Assembly (NCBI GenBank): GCA_020433835.1
Contig: JAGRBY010000390.1
Span: forward strand, 1-6,814
Length of the DNA: 6,814 bases
Direction: 5' to 3'
Source of the DNA: Anaerolineae bacterium
GTDB lineage: Bacteria > Chloroflexota > Anaerolineae > 4572-78 > J111
The translations under genes were made by a program, and so were the position numbers. The notes under the pieces were generated by a model that saw only the letters and a program-made list of their open reading frames with translations, searched no databases and was not told where the DNA came from. Below, piece after piece: positions 5,349 to 6,814 of the stretch (the first letter of the stretch is position 1; each line of letters starts with the position of its first letter).

Positions 5349-6807
5349 AGATCTTGCTTACATCGTGAGAATGGCTTTCTCGAACACCAGCGGAGGTTAT
5401 TTCAATAAATTCGGCGTTCTCCTGAAGCTGTTTGATAGTGTAAGCTCCGCCATAACTGAGGCCGGAGCGCAGCCCGCCGACGAGTTGGTAGAGCATTTCA
5501 TCGACCCGCCCACGATAAGGTACAACGGCTTCGACGCCCTCAGGGACAACCTTCTCCCAATCAGCCTGGCTTTCAGCGCTTTCGTCTTTGGTTTGCTCGA
5601 CGGCTTTACGGCCCATCGCTGCGCCCAATGAGGCCATACCACGAACCACTTTGAATTTTTGACCGTTGCGAATCACCGGCGAGCCGGGCGACTCATCACA
5701 TCCGGCAAAAAGGCTACCGATCATAACCGTCGATGCGCCTGCGGCCAGCGCTTTCACGAGATCCCCTGAGGTTTTGATACCGCCGTCGGCGATAATCGGA
5801 ATATCGCGCCCGGTATCGGCCACACCCTCAAGGCTGTCCATGATGGCGGTGAGCTGCGGTACGCCAAAGCCGGTCACAATGCGCGTGGTACAGATAGACC
5901 CTGGGCCAACGCCTACTTTAATAGCATCAGCCCCGGCCTCGGCCAGATCACGAGCGCCATCGCGGGAGGCGACATTTCCGGCAATCAACCGGGCTTCGGG
6001 AAAATTACGGCGTAACTCGGTTAAAATATCAATACAGTGGTCGGCGTGTCCATGAGCAATGTCGATGACCAAAACATCGGCACCCGCTTCAATCAATGCG
6101 CTTGCCCGCGCGATATCGACACTTTTCACGCCGATAGCCGCCCCAACGCATAATCGACCTTTACTATCTTTGGTAGCATCCGGGTGCTGTTCGTATTTGA
6201 CAATATCTTGAGCTGTAATTAAACCAACCAAGTGGCCTTTTTCATTGATAATCGGCAGCTTTTCTAACCGGTTTTCGTGCAGAATCATTCGCGCCTCCGG
6301 CAGAGAAATATCCGGAGGAACGCTGATGATTTGATTGGGTTTGGTCATAACCGTACTGACTGGGGCGGTATTATCCGGCGCGAGTAAGATATCGCGCTGT
6401 GTGATGAGGCCTATCAAGTCACCCGTGCTGTCGGTCACCACTAAGCCGCCTACTTCTCGTCGCTTCATGAGTTGGCGAGCCTCGCCAATGGTGGCCTCGG
6501 CCGCAATGGCGTAGGGTTGTTCGACAATAAATCCCTCGGCCCGTTTAACACGCCGCACTTGCCGAACTTGATCTTCAACGCTCATAAAACGATGGATGAT
6601 GCCTATACCGCCGGCTCGGGCCATCGCGATGGCCATTGGGGCTTCGGTAACGGTATCCATATTGGCGCTGATAATAGGAACCTGAAGTTTAATGGTAGAG
6701 GTTAAACATGTTGAGGTATCGGGATCTTGACGGGAAGCAATAGCAGATCGCTTCGGCACAAGCAAAACATCATCAAATGTTAAACCTTTGGTTGATCGAA
6801 TTTTCAT
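5347..6807 (-). CDS. guaB: IMP dehydrogenase / GMP reductase family enzyme with two CBS domains
   Basis: This 486-residue cytoplasmic enzyme most likely oxidises IMP to XMP with NAD+, the committed step to GMP. The N-terminal [10 protein letters not shown] (9-18) and SANMDTVTE (48-56) are family hallmarks. CBS domains lie at about 93-150 and 152-210, inserted in the TIM barrel as in canonical GuaB. The active-site loop GPGSICTTR (301-309) places the catalytic cysteine at C306. ADGGIK (340-345) supplies the phosphate/ribose-binding Asp, and GSLFAG is at 364-369. The C-terminus [11 protein letters not shown] is IMPDH-like. Two oddities stand out: the usual Tyr of the YRGM IMP-binding loop is V388, and the flap (about 394-422) has no Arg-Tyr dyad before VPEG and is slightly longer than in E. 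coli. A GMP reductase or divergent IMPDH role is therefore possible. Only seven bases precede the ATG, so ribosome site and promoter are outside the window. It converges on azlCD. Confidence 0.9.
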   Translation of the reverse strand: MKIRSTKGLTFDDVLLVPKRSAIASRQDPDTSTCLTSTIKLQVPIISANMDTVTEAPMAIAMARAGGIGIIHRFMSVEDQVRQVRRVKRAEGFIVEQPYAIAAEATIGEARQLMKRREVGGLVVTDSTGDLIGLITQRDILLAPDNTAPVSTVMTKPNQIISVPPDISLPEARMILHENRLEKLPIINEKGHLVGLITAQDIVKYEQHPDATKDSKGRLCVGAAIGVKSVDIARASALIEAGADVLVIDIAHGHADHCIDILTELRRNFPEARLIAGNVASRDGARDLAEAGADAIKVGVGPGSICTTRIVTGFGVPQLTAIMDSLEGVADTGRDIPIIADGGIKTSGDLVKALAAGASTVMIGSLFAGCDESPGSPVIRNGQKFKVVRGMASLGAAMGRKAVEQTKDESAESQADWEKVVPEGVEAVVPYRGRVDEMLYQLVGGLRSGLSYGGAYTIKQLQENAEFIEITSAGVRESHSHDVSKI

Positions 6808-6814
6808 TGAGTTC

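Noticed and set aside
5666..6055. 129-codon plus-strand open frame opposite guaB
   Set aside because: Its Pro/Ser/Ala-rich product mirrors guaB codons, and guaB itself is unmistakable on the other strand.

Overview
This is a bacterial chromosomal window with five protein genes: one cut by the left edge, one starting close to the right edge, and two long non-coding gaps. The likely source is a free-living bacterium with a cytoplasmic membrane respiratory chain. A secreted trypsin of almost animal-like sequence, a fused FAD/Fe-S 2-hydroxyacid dehydrogenase and phased heptamer repeats in a spacer would fit a Chloroflexota-like genome. That placement is an impression, not something the sequence proves. 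I see no phage, transposon, CRISPR or RNA-gene signal.

Layout. Positions 1-659 (minus) hold the N-terminal part of a secreted S1-family trypsin; the catalytic Ser lies beyond the left edge. Positions 660-1196 are a divergent intergenic region with a candidate promoter (TATAAT at 1015-1020) and a strong leader hairpin for the next gene. Positions 1197-4109 (plus) encode a 970-residue fusion of an FAD-binding dehydrogenase with an Fe-S/CCG electron-transfer module (Dld-II/YdiJ type). Positions 4110-4231 are a compact leader with a candidate promoter, hairpins and an intrinsic terminator just before the next ribosome binding site. Positions 4232-5244 (plus) are azlC-azlD, a two-subunit branched-chain amino acid exporter, translationally coupled. 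Positions 5245-5346 are a convergent spacer built from degenerate 7-base repeats that fold into the azlCD terminator. Positions 5347-6807 (minus) encode a full-length IMP dehydrogenase/GMP reductase family enzyme with two CBS domains and a non-standard catalytic flap.

How the genes relate. Only azlC and azlD form a clear operon. The dehydrogenase would feed electrons from a 2-hydroxyacid (lactate, glycolate, 2-hydroxyglutarate or a branched-chain hydroxyacid) to the membrane electron carriers. The neighbouring exporter handles amino acids whose keto/hydroxy analogues are possible substrates, but nothing here proves a link. The trypsin and the guaB-like gene look functionally independent.

The points most worth a second look are: (1) an intrinsic terminator that must lie inside the azlC leader because only the Shine-Dalgarno sequence fits between it and the start codon; (2) the phased heptamer array that makes up the azlD/guaB spacer; (3) the guaB-like protein, which lacks the Arg-Tyr flap dyad of classical IMP dehydrogenases. 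I found no convincing wholly new system.
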